From assembly GCA_963723965.1 (NCBI GenBank), contig CAVRSV010000008.1, forward strand, positions 195,667 to 259,666: DNA of 64,000 nucleotides. The letters run 5' to 3'. Source of the DNA: JARRKC01 sp963723965 (GTDB taxonomy: Bacteria > Acidobacteriota > UBA6911 > RPQK01 > JAPXNP01). The notes under the pieces are model-generated. The model worked only from the letters and a program-made list of their open reading frames with translations. It was not told the origin of the DNA and did not search any database. The position numbers and the translations under genes were made by a program. Positions 26,628-35,037 of the stretch are shown piece after piece (position 1 is the first letter of the stretch; the number at the start of each line of letters is the position of its first letter).

Positions 26628-28391
26628 ATGCCCTACGATCCCACCGGAATGGCCGACTGGGAAATCTCGGAAGCCGCCGAAGTCGGCATGCCGACGCCCC
26701 AGCAGTGGGCGGACCGGCTTGGTCTGACGGGCGACGAAGTGATCCCCATGGGACGGATCTGCAAGCTCGACTTCCTGAAGATCATGGAACGGCTCGCCGG
26801 CCGTCCCGACGGCAAGTACATCGAAGTCACGGCCATCACGCCGACGCCGCTCGGGGAGGGGAAGACCACCACCGCCCTGGGGCTGATCGAAGGTCTCGGC
26901 AAGCGGGACCGGAAGGTCGGCGGCTGCCTGCGTCAGCCCTCGGGCGGACCCACCATGAACATCAAGGGCACGGCCGCCGGCGGCGGAAACGCGCTGCTCA
27001 TTCCCATGACCGAGTTTTCCATGGGTCTGACCGGCGACATCAACGACATCATGAACGCCCACAACCTGGCCATGGTGGCTCTGACGGCCCGCATGCAGCA
27101 CGAGCGGAACTACTCCGACGAGCAGCTGGACCGGCTGACCGGCATGCGCCGTCTCGATGTGGATCCGACCCGGGTCGAGTTCGGCTGGATCATGGACTTC
27201 TGCGCCCAGGCCCTGCGGGACATCATCGTCGGCATCGGCGGCCGCTATGACGGCTTCATGATGCAGTCGAAGTTCGGCATCGCCGTGAGCTCCGAATTGA
27301 TGGCCATCCTGGCTGTTGTCAACGACCTGGCCGACCTGCGCCGGCGGCTGGGGGAGATCACCCTGGCCTTCGATAAGCGGGGGAATCCGGTGACCACCGG
27401 AGACCTCGAAGTGGCCGGAGCCATGTGTGCGTGGATGCGCTCCGCCGTCAATCCGACGCTGTGCTGCACGGCCGAGTATCAGCCGTGTATGGTCCACGCC
27501 GGACCCTTTGCGAACATCGCCGTCGGCCAGTCGTCCATCATCGGCGATCGGGTCGGTCTCAAGCTGTTCGACTACCACGTCACGGAGAGCGGATTCGGCG
27601 CCGACATCGGCTTCGAGAAGTTCTGGAACGTGAAATGCCGCTACAGCGGGCTGCGCCCCCACGTCTCGGTGCTGACGGCTACCATTCGCGCCCTGAAGAT
27701 GCACGGCGGCGGGCCCCGGGTCGTCCCCGGCCTCAAGCTGCCCGAAGCCTACTCGACCGAGAATGTCGGGCTGGTCGAAGCGGGCTTGGCGAATCTGCTG
27801 CATCATCTTCACATTGTTCGCGAATCCGGCATCAATCCGGTCGTGTGCATCAACAAGTTCCAGACGGATACGAAGGAGGAAATCCGGGTGGTTCAGAGAG
27901 CGGTTGAAGCGGCGGGCGCCCGCTGTGCGGTCTCGGATCACTGGGGAGAGGGAGGCGACGGCGCGCTCGACCTGGCCGATGCCGTCCTGGATGCCTGCGC
28001 AGAAGACACCGAATTTCGTTACCTGTACCCGATGACGATGAAGCTTCGAGATCGGGTCGAAACGATCGCGCAGGAGGTCTACGGAGCCGATGGCGTGGCG
28101 TGGTCGCCGGAAGCGCTCGAAAAGGCGAAGATGCTGGAGGCCGATTCTCGATATGACGACTACGCTACGCTGATGGTGAAGACTCACCTGAGTCTCAGTC
28201 ACGAACCGGCCATGAAGGGTGTGCCCCGCAACTGGATCCTTCCGATTCGCGACGTGCTGATCTACTCGGGAGCCAAGTTTTTGTGTCCCTGTGCGGGGAC
28301 CATTTCATTGATGCCGGGAACGGGTTCGAACCCGGGCTTCCGGCGAGTCGACGTCGATGTTCGGACGGGCAAGGTCACGGGGCTCTTTTAG
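26628..28391 (+). CDS. fhs: Formate-tetrahydrofolate ligase
   Basis: 587 residues from ATG 26628, preceded by GAGAGGAG. The P-loop PTPLGEGKTTT (72-82) is a hallmark, and LRQPSGGPTMNIKGTAAGGG and the monovalent-cation/folate region further on are well conserved. It makes 10-formyl-THF from formate, ATP and THF, for purine synthesis or as the second step of the Wood-Ljungdahl methyl branch. A cNMP-binding protein gene follows 12 bases downstream on the same strand, likely co-transcribed. No other acetyl-CoA-pathway genes are in the window. Confidence 0.96.
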   Translation: MPYDPTGMADWEISEAAEVGMPTPQQWADRLGLTGDEVIPMGRICKLDFLKIMERLAGRPDGKYIEVTAITPTPLGEGKTTTALGLIEGLGKRDRKVGGCLRQPSGGPTMNIKGTAAGGGNALLIPMTEFSMGLTGDINDIMNAHNLAMVALTARMQHERNYSDEQLDRLTGMRRLDVDPTRVEFGWIMDFCAQALRDIIVGIGGRYDGFMMQSKFGIAVSSELMAILAVVNDLADLRRRLGEITLAFDKRGNPVTTGDLEVAGAMCAWMRSAVNPTLCCTAEYQPCMVHAGPFANIAVGQSSIIGDRVGLKLFDYHVTESGFGADIGFEKFWNVKCRYSGLRPHVSVLTATIRALKMHGGGPRVVPGLKLPEAYSTENVGLVEAGLANLLHHLHIVRESGINPVVCINKFQTDTKEEIRVVQRAVEAAGARCAVSDHWGEGGDGALDLADAVLDACAEDTEFRYLYPMTMKLRDRVETIAQEVYGADGVAWSPEALEKAKMLEADSRYDDYATLMVKTHLSLSHEPAMKGVPRNWILPIRDVLIYSGAKFLCPCAGTISLMPGTGSNPGFRRVDVDVRTGKVTGLF

Positions 28392-28403
28392 GAGGATTCG
28401 GAC

Positions 28404-28859
28404 ATGTTCATCGCAAAAAGTCATCTCTTCGAACAGATGCGGCCGGAGTTGCGAGACCGGGTGTTCGCTCTGGCGGAAGAATGCTCCTACGCCGAGGGCG
28501 ACCATGTCTTCCGCTGCAGCGACTCGGCCGACTACCTGTATATTCTCGAAGCAGGCCGCATCCGCATTTCGGTCGGTGACCTGGGGGCCGTAGCCCGAAC
28601 GATCCGAAATCCCGGCGATCTCTTCGGCTGGTCGAGCCTGGTCGGCCCCGGCAACTACACGGCTTCGGCGCAGTGCCTGAAAGATTCGACGGTCCTGCGG
28701 CTTTCCGCTCGTCGGGTCGACGAGCTTCTGGAATCCGACCCCTCGGAGGGGCTCGATTTCTATCGTCGACTTGCCGGGTTCATTCGCGGGCGGCTGATCG
28801 ATACCTATCGGGCACTGCTCACCTACGATCGGGAGAAGAAGCCCCATTCCTATGGGTAG
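28404..28859 (+). CDS. Cyclic-nucleotide-binding domain protein without DNA-binding domain
   Basis: 151 residues forming essentially one cNMP-binding beta-barrel (Crp/Fnr effector domain): FAEGDHVF-like start (EGDHVFRCSDSADYLYILEAGRI), hinge GDLFGWSSLVGPGNYTASAQC, then the C-helix. There is no helix-turn-helix. Such stand-alone domains may allosterically modulate partners. It follows fhs by 12 bases with AGGAGGATTCGGAC before the ATG, implying co-expression with one-carbon metabolism. The ligand-binding Arg/Glu signature of true cAMP binders is incomplete, so the ligand is uncertain. Confidence 0.75.
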   Translation: MFIAKSHLFEQMRPELRDRVFALAEECSYAEGDHVFRCSDSADYLYILEAGRIRISVGDLGAVARTIRNPGDLFGWSSLVGPGNYTASAQCLKDSTVLRLSARRVDELLESDPSEGLDFYRRLAGFIRGRLIDTYRALLTYDREKKPHSYG

Positions 28860-28960
28860 CGGCGGCCGAGCGGCAAGCCCCGCTTCGTTCAGACCGTCAG
28901 AGAACAGGAGGACCTACGCGACCGGACCCACACGACAGACTGCACCCGGCATTGCCCCCC

Positions 28961-28996
28961 GTCCTATAGGTCCTATATGTCCTATTCGTCCTATCG
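28961..28996. repeat. Four tandem 9-mers, GTCCTATNN
   Basis: GTCCTATAG, GTCCTATAT, GTCCTATTC and GTCCTATCG stand in perfect register downstream of the fhs/cNMP pair and upstream of the convergent B12-related gene. Read as protein this gives PIGPICPIRPI-like strings, so it is easily mis-annotated as coding. Confidence 0.8.
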
Positions 28997-29035
28997 AGTC
29001 GAGTCCTCTCCCCCCCTGCCCTCGCAAGCCCTCCA

Positions 29036-29770
29036 TCACCCCCGCGCCTTCCGGCTCAGTTCCCGGATCCGCTCCCGGCAGGTCTTGGTCTGGCACTCCT
29101 CGCAAAAGGCGTAGTCGTTCCTGAAATAGTGAATCCGCGGTTCCCCGGCCAGCATGACGCCGGAGATCGACTTGATGGGGCTCATCAGGCAGCTCTCGTT
29201 GATCGAGACGCCGATCGCGGCAGGCTTCAGGAAGGCGAAAAGGCTTCGCTGACCGCTCAGATGCCAGCCGCAGTAGCCCGGGCTGTAGCGCATGACGGCG
29301 TGGTCCCCGTTCGGATCCTGGTCGGCGATTCGTGCTTCGAATTGCTCCTGCAAACGGTCGGCCAGACCTTCGGCCATGACCGAGGCGGCCGAGTCGAGGT
29401 CATAGGCGAGTGCCGGATCTCCGTCCGAGAACAGAGTTTCGATCCGCCGGCTGACGGCGCCGCCCAGGGTGAGCGCGAAAAGACGGGCGCGCCGGGCCCG
29501 GTCCGCCACCGCCTCGACCGGATTGGGCGACGCGTTGAGACCTTCGCCGCGGAGGATCTCCAGAAACCGGTCCGGATCGATGTCCAGACTGACGGCCTGC
29601 GGTTCTGCAAGTCGCAAAACCTCTTCAACGGCCTCCGCCAGGAGGGCCTCGACGGGAGGGGCCAGTCGGTGGCCGACGGGAACCCCCTGAAGCTCCAGAA
29701 TGCGATCGCGACGGGGAGTGACTTCGTCGGGGCGGAAGGTCCAGAACTGCGGCAGAGGAGCGCTACTCAA
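29036..29770 (-). CDS. MetH-activation-domain (B12-dependent methionine synthase activation) protein
   Basis: 244 residues from a likely TTG at 29768-29770 with GGAG 7 bases upstream. The frame is open further 5' but overlaps the upstream gene there. The C-terminal half matches the MetH reactivation domain: RYSPGYCGWHLSGQ, then IGVSINESCLMSPIKSISG, the region that contacts AdoMet in MetH. It ends with clustered cysteines, CEECQTKTC, that could bind a metal or FeS centre. Stand-alone versions serve split methionine synthases or other corrinoid methyltransferases by reductive reactivation. No MetH is nearby. Last gene of the minus-strand run 33.2 to 29.0 kb. Confidence 0.75.
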   Translation of the reverse strand: MSSAPLPQFWTFRPDEVTPRRDRILELQGVPVGHRLAPPVEALLAEAVEEVLRLAEPQAVSLDIDPDRFLEILRGEGLNASPNPVEAVADRARRARLFALTLGGAVSRRIETLFSDGDPALAYDLDSAASVMAEGLADRLQEQFEARIADQDPNGDHAVMRYSPGYCGWHLSGQRSLFAFLKPAAIGVSINESCLMSPIKSISGVMLAGEPRIHYFRNDYAFCEECQTKTCRERIRELSRKARG

Positions 29771-29825
29771 GGCGGCTCCAGTTTGGCCTATGGGACGACC
29801 CTTTGTCGAGTCGACCGGCCCGACC

Positions 29826-30857
29826 TCAGCACTTCGCGACCGATTCCCGTGAGGGCGGGACCGGATCTTCGACCAGAGCGGGGAGCCGGCGCTCCAGGAG
29901 TCGCGCGGCCGACTCGGACGGGGCCAGCTCCAGGGCCGTGGATATGAGGCGCTCGGGCAGCAGACCGCGCACGGCCATCTCGTCCACCACCCAGACATAG
30001 TCCTGGGCCGGAAGTTTGGCCGCGGCCACTGCTCGGAGAATGCTCTCGGATTCCTCCGGCTCGAAACCGCGCCGGGCGACGTCGAGCCAGAAGCGCCGTC
30101 GCCGCCAGGCTTCGGCGAGGTGGTCGCTGCGAGCCACGAGCCGCTCGACGGGCCCGGGGCGGGGAGACCGGCCGGGCCATCCCTCTCCGGTCGGCCGTGA
30201 CGGGCCCCTCTCCAGCTCCGCCTCTCCGCAAACCTCGGCCGCGTCGGTGTCGGGCGGGAGGAAGGGCCGTCGATCCCCCTCCGGTTTCGAGGATTCCGAT
30301 CCGACCTCCAGTCGCTCGTCCCCCGATCCTTCTTCCTCGACGGGTCCGTCGTCGCCTTCGGCGGAGCCCTCCGGGCCGGCGAGAGAGACCTTTTCGGGCC
30401 CGGGGTCTTCCAGGGGTGGGGGTGGACCGAGGGGGCGCTGCTCGGCAATGGGTTCATCCTCTTGCGGAAGCCGCACGTCCTCCTCGCCGCCGGCATCTGC
30501 CGGCGCACCCGGGCCGGCGGGCGGAGGCTCATCCGCCGCGGAGATTTGGGTCGCCAGCGACTCCAGCAAAGAAGAGATCCGTCCGGGAGGCAGGAACTTG
30601 ATTCCTTCCTCCACGAACTCGAGAAACGGCGTCGGAAGGGCGGTCCCCCGTCCCATCGCGAGCGGTCCCAGGAGTTGGGGAAGGTTCGCGAGCCCGAGAT
30701 GACGCAGCAGACGCTTCTGCTCGCTGTCTGGAAGGCTCGAGACGAGCCGCCAGAGGCGGGCAGCCAGCCGGGAGCGCTCCAGCGGCGGATGGGGCATGCG
30801 CAGATCCTTCAGGAGTTGGACCAATTCTCGAATCCGGCGCTGATCCTCGGCCTTCAC
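29826..30857 (-). CDS. Hypothetical protein with acidic proline-rich linker
   Basis: 343 residues. A helical N-terminal domain (about 1-100; LLKDLRMPHPPLERSRLAARLWRL region) is joined by a low-complexity Pro/Glu/Gly/Asp linker (about 105-220) to a helical C-terminal domain (about 225-335; ERLVARSDHLAEAWRRRRFW). No signal peptide or transmembrane segment. Family not recognised. Its ATG overlaps the flotillin stop by 4 bases (ATGA), so it is translationally coupled to the flotillin gene and may act with it. The MetH-activation-like gene begins 55 bases downstream. Confidence 0.65.
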   Translation of the reverse strand: MKAEDQRRIRELVQLLKDLRMPHPPLERSRLAARLWRLVSSLPDSEQKRLLRHLGLANLPQLLGPLAMGRGTALPTPFLEFVEEGIKFLPPGRISSLLESLATQISAADEPPPAGPGAPADAGGEEDVRLPQEDEPIAEQRPLGPPPPLEDPGPEKVSLAGPEGSAEGDDGPVEEEGSGDERLEVGSESSKPEGDRRPFLPPDTDAAEVCGEAELERGPSRPTGEGWPGRSPRPGPVERLVARSDHLAEAWRRRRFWLDVARRGFEPEESESILRAVAAAKLPAQDYVWVVDEMAVRGLLPERLISTALELAPSESAARLLERRLPALVEDPVPPSRESVAKC

Positions 30858-32305
30858 TTCGACTCCTGGTCAGGGGAGACCGCCGCGGCCTGTCCCCGGG
30901 CCGGAAGCTTGGAGATATCCTGCAGGAACTGCTTGACGTCCACTCCCGCCAGTTGCTGCATGATGGGCGGAAGTTGGCTCAGCACCTGCGTCACGTCTTC
31001 GGTCAGCTTCGACGCGCCGGTTCCCGAGGCCCCGTCACCGTTGCTGATGATGGTCGTCGTGCCCGCCCGGGCCAGAGGCTCGGACACGGCGGCGGCGATT
31101 TCGGGCAGGACCTTGAGAGCCTCGATGGAGAGGCCGGCTTCGTTGTAGAGCTTCAACGCTTCCGCCAGCAGGCGCCTCGCCTCCGCCTCCGCCTCTCCCC
31201 GGGCACGGATGGCCTCGGCTTCGGCCAGACCGATGTTACGCCGTTTCACGGACTCGGCCTCGGCCTGTGCGATACCTTCCGCCTTGACGGCCTCCGCGGC
31301 CTCCTCGCGCTGTTTGCGGTCGGCCGCCGCTCTGCGCTCGACACGATACTGATCGGCGTCGGCCAGGCGCTCGGCCTCGTATTTCTGGGCGTCCGCCTTT
31401 TCGCGGATGGTGGCGTTCAACTCGAGCTTCTGACGTTCCACCTCCCGTTTGGCGATTTCGATGTTCTGGACCTTGACCTCCATCTCGCCGGCCTTGACCG
31501 CCTTGGCGTTGGCGACGTCGACTTCCTGTTTGATGGAGGCTCGTTTCAGGTTGAGCGACTTCTCGGCGATGGCGATGCCTTCGTCGACGCTGAGCTTTTT
31601 GCGCTCCTTCTCCTGGCGGGCGCCCTCCTCTTCGATGCGGGCGTCGCGGTCGGCCGCGGCTTTGGCGATGCGCGCGTTCTTCAGGGCTTCCTGGATCTTG
31701 GGTTGGCCGAGGGCGTTGAGATACCCCTCGTCGTCCTGGATCTCCTGGAAGACGAAAGAGCGGAATTCGAAGCCCATGCCGACGAGATCCTGGTGAGCCT
31801 CTTCCCGGACGCTTTCCTGGAAGCGCTTCTGGTCGCGGTAGAGTTCCTCGACCGTCAGGGTTCCGACGATCCCTCTCAGGTGTCCCGAAACGGTCTCCTT
31901 GATCGTGGCCTTGACCTGTTCCGGGGTCACGCCCAGAAAGCCCTCGGCGGCCCGCCGGATGTGGGAAATGTCGCTCGGGATCTTGACCTGAGCCACCGCC
32001 TTCACATTGATGGGGATCCCCTGGACGGTATAGACGTGCTGCAGGTCGATGTCCAGAGTGATCATCTTCAGCGAGATGTACTCGTAGCTCTCCCAGGCCG
32101 GCCAGACGAAGGTTCCACCGCCCCGGATGATGCGGAAGCTCTCGACCTCGCCCTTGTCGTCGAGGACCTTGCGGCCGAGCAGCTTGCGCCGGCCGAACAC
32201 GATCAGAGCTTCATCGGGCCCGGCCTTCTTGTAGCGGCCCCGCACGATCAGATAAACGACGGCGGCAGCGAATACGAGTGGAATCAGGACGATCAGCGAA
32301 TCCAT
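30854..32305 (-). CDS. Flotillin-like SPFH-domain protein
   Basis: 483 residues. A single N-terminal membrane segment (SLIVLIPLVFAAAVVYLIV, 3-21) is followed by an SPFH/band-7 domain (about 25-200) and a long Ala/Glu/Lys-rich coiled coil (about 210-410) with repeated EAE and AEA motifs, then a Gly-rich tail. This is the FloT/YuaG architecture that scaffolds membrane microdomains. Usually paired with an NfeD protein; none is seen here. Instead it lies between a selenoprotein gene (132 bases upstream) and the coupled hypothetical gene. Confidence 0.88.
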   Translation of the reverse strand: MDSLIVLIPLVFAAAVVYLIVRGRYKKAGPDEALIVFGRRKLLGRKVLDDKGEVESFRIIRGGGTFVWPAWESYEYISLKMITLDIDLQHVYTVQGIPINVKAVAQVKIPSDISHIRRAAEGFLGVTPEQVKATIKETVSGHLRGIVGTLTVEELYRDQKRFQESVREEAHQDLVGMGFEFRSFVFQEIQDDEGYLNALGQPKIQEALKNARIAKAAADRDARIEEEGARQEKERKKLSVDEGIAIAEKSLNLKRASIKQEVDVANAKAVKAGEMEVKVQNIEIAKREVERQKLELNATIREKADAQKYEAERLADADQYRVERRAAADRKQREEAAEAVKAEGIAQAEAESVKRRNIGLAEAEAIRARGEAEAEARRLLAEALKLYNEAGLSIEALKVLPEIAAAVSEPLARAGTTTIISNGDGASGTGASKLTEDVTQVLSQLPPIMQQLAGVDVKQFLQDISKLPARGQAAAVSPDQESK

Positions 32306-32437
32306 GACGGTCTCCCCTTTGCAGCAGGAACCCGGCTCCGGGGGAACCGAGTCCCGAGTCCCTTGACCGATGTCTCAGGTTCGATCATCCCTCGTACGTC
32401 GGCCTGTCGGGATTATTCAACCCTCCAACGGAGAAAC

Positions 32438-33172
32438 TCAAGGGTGAAAATCTTCGATCAGCGGCAACGCGTCCCGCTCGAGGAGCGCCAGCGCCGTCAC
32501 GATGATGCGGCGCTGCAACTCGGCATCGTTCGGCTTCCCCAGGGGATAGCCGAGCGGGTAGGGAACGAACAGGGCCCGGGGCGGAGCGACTTTTTCCGTC
32601 ACCTCACGCAACAGGGTGATGGAGACCGTGGCCATGCCCTCGCGTTCGAAGATGCTCTGGATCAGTCCGACCGACTGATTGCACATCGGTCAGACCGGTG
32701 TGAGAAAAACGGCGTCGACGTCGTCCCGGCGCAGTGCCTCGGCGGCCTTCGGGGCCGTGTCGGCGAGCAGGCGCCCGGGCGCCGTGATGGAGCCCATGAA
32801 ACTGTAGTGGGTCGGGTTCAGACTGCCGATGACGCCCGCCTCCAGAAGTTCGCGAAAACGGTCCAGGGGAAACGCCAGGTTGGGGTCCCGTTCGACACCG
32901 GCGTGATCGAAGGAAAGGCTGCGATGGCCCATGCGCAAGGTCGACAGATCGACGTCCGAATTCAGGACACGGCAGGAGAAGTCTCCGCCGCGGAACTTCT
33001 CGTCGAAGGGCTCCTGGTCGGGCGCATAGAGCGCCGCCGTGGTGACCAGCGCGACGCGGGCCTCGGCGAGCGGCTTGGCCAGCCGGGTGCCGGGCCGCCA
33101 GTCGACACTCCGGTAGCGGTAGGCGGTCATGAACAGGCGATCTTTGAGGCGGAGGTCTGAAAACTTGGCCAT
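32438..33172 (-). CDS. PrdB/GrdB-family selenoprotein with in-frame UGA (Sec161)
   Basis: Two adjacent open frames (33172-32690 and 32686-32438) are one gene read through TGA at 32692-32690. The context translates as FLTPV-U-PMCNQSVG, a U-x-x-C redox motif as in glycine/betaine/sarcosine/D-proline reductase selenoprotein B relatives. The full product is 244 residues, near the size of D-proline reductase PrdB rather than the ~430 of GrdB. The upstream part (VALVTTAALYAPDQEPFDEKF; SLNPTHYSFMGSI) and downstream part (LGYPLGKPNDAELQRRII) fit the family. A hairpin immediately 3' of the UGA fits a bacterial SECIS. The substrate is unknown. No PrdA/GrdA gene is nearby. Confidence 0.88.
32661..32679 (-). 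promoter_or_regulatory. Candidate bacterial SECIS element
   Basis: Starting 11 bases after the UGA, the minus strand reads ATCAGTC-GGTCG-GACTGAT, a perfect 7-bp stem with a 5-base loop beginning GGUC. Loop sequence and UGA-to-loop distance (17 bases between) fit bacterial SECIS rules. The E. coli fdhF SECIS also presents a GGUC loop to SelB. Confidence 0.85.
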
Positions 33173-33225
33173 CGAATTGGGTCTCTTGCGACTTTCCGGC
33201 GAATTCTCTCATCTTTGACAGGGAA

Positions 33226-34179
33226 ATGCACCGTCGACGCTTGGGCGCAATGCTGTTGAGTTTTCTTCTGGTTGCGGGCGGATCCAGCTTCGGCGCCGGC
33301 GCCGCGGACAGCGGCAAGTCCGGCGTGCGAATCCTCTTCTCCGGTGAGGTGCAGGGCGGCTTCGAACCCTGCGGCTGCGCCGGCGGACCCACTGGCGGAC
33401 TGTCCCGACGGCTCGGCTATCGGGATGCGGTTCGCAAGGACTGGAGCGGCCCCCTGTACGAGATCGACGCCGGCAACTACCTGGCCGCCCCGGGTCCGAA
33501 CGGTGAGGCCATCAACCAGTTGATGCTGAAGAGTCTCGGCCGCATTCCCATCTCGGTGCTCAACCTGGGCGTAGGCGACCTGTACTGGTGGCCCGTGCTC
33601 TCGAAACTGGATCAGAAGCAGACGCGGATCATCTCGACGAACCTCGTTCCCGCGCGGCCCGGAGAGCCGACTCCCGAGCGCTTCGCGGTGCTCGACATTC
33701 CCCTGACGGGGGGACCGAAGCCATCCTTGAGACTGGCCTTCCTGGGTCTGGTCGATCCCTCCCGCGTCAAACCGAATTCCGGCTTCCGGGCCCTCGACCC
33801 GCTCGAGGCGGTGCAGCAGGTGAAGCCGGAAGTCCTGAAGCAGGCGGATGCGCTGGTCGTGCTCTGGGACCTGATCCGCCCTCTCGGGACCATCCCGCTC
33901 AACTCTCCCATCCATCAACTGGCAGTGGCCAACCCGGAGATCTGTCTGATCATCACCACGGAGCGCCGGGACATCCTTTACGATCCCCAGAAGGTCGGGA
34001 ACGCCACCCTGCTGTCCGGTATCGAGCGGGGCCGCTACATGGGCGACCTGCGGCTCGAGGTGGACGAACAGGGCCACGTCAGCGTCGTGGATCCGAAATT
34101 CGTCGAGCTGAAGAACGGGTCTCCCGAAGATCCCGAGATGCTCGAGGAGCAGGAGAGTCTGGCCGCCCGGCTGCCCTGA
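33226..34179 (+). CDS. Secreted metallophosphatase/5'-nucleotidase-like protein
   Basis: 317 residues with a signal peptide (MLLSFLLVAGGSSFGAGA). The segment SGEVQGGFEPCGCAGGPTGGLSRRL (Cys pair plus GGLxRR) is typical of a bacterial UshA-like metallophosphatase subgroup. Later strands ISVLNLGVGDLYW, LRLAFLGLVDP and CLIITTERRD fit the calcineurin-like fold. Classical metal ligands (DxH, GNHE) are not all recognisable, so catalytic activity is uncertain. Divergent from the selenoprotein gene with only 53 bases between, and AGGGAA precedes the ATG. Confidence 0.6.
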   Translation: MHRRRLGAMLLSFLLVAGGSSFGAGAADSGKSGVRILFSGEVQGGFEPCGCAGGPTGGLSRRLGYRDAVRKDWSGPLYEIDAGNYLAAPGPNGEAINQLMLKSLGRIPISVLNLGVGDLYWWPVLSKLDQKQTRIISTNLVPARPGEPTPERFAVLDIPLTGGPKPSLRLAFLGLVDPSRVKPNSGFRALDPLEAVQQVKPEVLKQADALVVLWDLIRPLGTIPLNSPIHQLAVANPEICLIITTERRDILYDPQKVGNATLLSGIERGRYMGDLRLEVDEQGHVSVVDPKFVELKNGSPEDPEMLEEQESLAARLP

Positions 34180-34214
34180 GGCGAGGGGGCTGCGGGGCTC
34201 TCGTCCCCAGACGT

Positions 34215-35003
34215 CTAATTTCCGAGGTTCCGCTGCCGCAGCAGTCCCACCAGGAACCCGAGCATTCGCTCCTGGGCCTTCCGATGGCCCTGCTGGGCCT
34301 CCACATTGACGTAGGGAATGCCGGCGCGACCCGCCAGGACTGATAGAGAGCCGTCGTCGGTGACGAAGCGGTTGTTCTGGAGAACGACGTTGAAGTCGGC
34401 CTGGCTGAGTTTCGAAAAGAGATCCGGGTCGGTGACGAAGAAGAAATCATCGGGGTCCCGCCGAAGGTTGACGAACACCTTGCGGGCGTCGAGAGCGTAC
34501 GGGCCGCCGGGAAGGTAGCTCTCGACCGAATACCCGTCCTCCGTATTGTTGTGCAGCGTCACGATCGCCGAGGACGCGTCCAGGGAGTAGTTGCGCACGA
34601 TCTCACGGGCGAAGTCCCGCACCACGGAGACGGCACGAGCCTGGCCGGGACCCTCGGGGAGGACTGCGGCGGCGGCACCGGGGTCGGTGAAGACCCGGTT
34701 CGGATCGAAGTGGTAGGAGAGGCCGTCGAGGAGAAAGGCGATTTCCCGCTCGCCGGAGTGTCGCAGGACCAGGATTCGGCCGCCACGGCGTCGGATGAGA
34801 TGCATCGCGGCCTCGACCGAGGTGCTCTCATTCTCGTGCAGGTTGAACAGGAGGAGGTCCGAGCCCCGGGCGCGGTACAGGACCGACTCGATCGGAGTAT
34901 CGCCCAGACGGTACGCGTGCGCCGAAGATGTGATCCCGCGGCGCACACAGCCGACCGAGAGCAGAAGCAGACTCAGGAGCAGGCCAGCGAGGGCGTTTCG
35001 CAC
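34215..35003 (-). CDS. Lipoprotein of unknown function
   Basis: 262 residues. Signal peptide with lipobox LLSVGC (Cys19). The body has an alpha/beta look: GSDLLLFNLHENESTSVEAAMHLI, GGRILVLRHSGEREI, SSAIVTLHNNTEDGYS, and GIPYVNVEAQQGH. Repeated His/Glu/Asn motifs (NLHENE, HNNTE, VEAQ) are reminiscent of zinc-carboxypeptidase or N-formylglutamate-amidohydrolase active sites, but I cannot assign a family. No operon partner. Convergent with the metallophosphatase-like gene. Confidence 0.6.
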   Translation of the reverse strand: MRNALAGLLLSLLLLSVGCVRRGITSSAHAYRLGDTPIESVLYRARGSDLLLFNLHENESTSVEAAMHLIRRRGGRILVLRHSGEREIAFLLDGLSYHFDPNRVFTDPGAAAAVLPEGPGQARAVSVVRDFAREIVRNYSLDASSAIVTLHNNTEDGYSVESYLPGGPYALDARKVFVNLRRDPDDFFFVTDPDLFSKLSQADFNVVLQNNRFVTDDGSLSVLAGRAGIPYVNVEAQQGHRKAQERMLGFLVGLLRQRNLGN

Positions 35004-35037
35004 AGTCTCTCATCGGACCATATTGGTCCCGAGAGGG

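Noticed and set aside
28852..29124. Collagen-like PIGPICPIRPI protein
   Set aside because: Product of translating the GTCCTATNN repeat; no start signal or conserved domain.
32690..32692. Nonsense mutation making the selenoprotein gene a pseudogene
   Set aside because: UxxC context, family resemblance on both sides and a perfect SECIS-like hairpin make Sec insertion the better explanation.
30953..33160. 735-codon plus-strand frame opposite flotillin and the selenoprotein gene
   Set aside because: Shadow; composition mirrors antisense of the coiled coil, and no domain is recognised.
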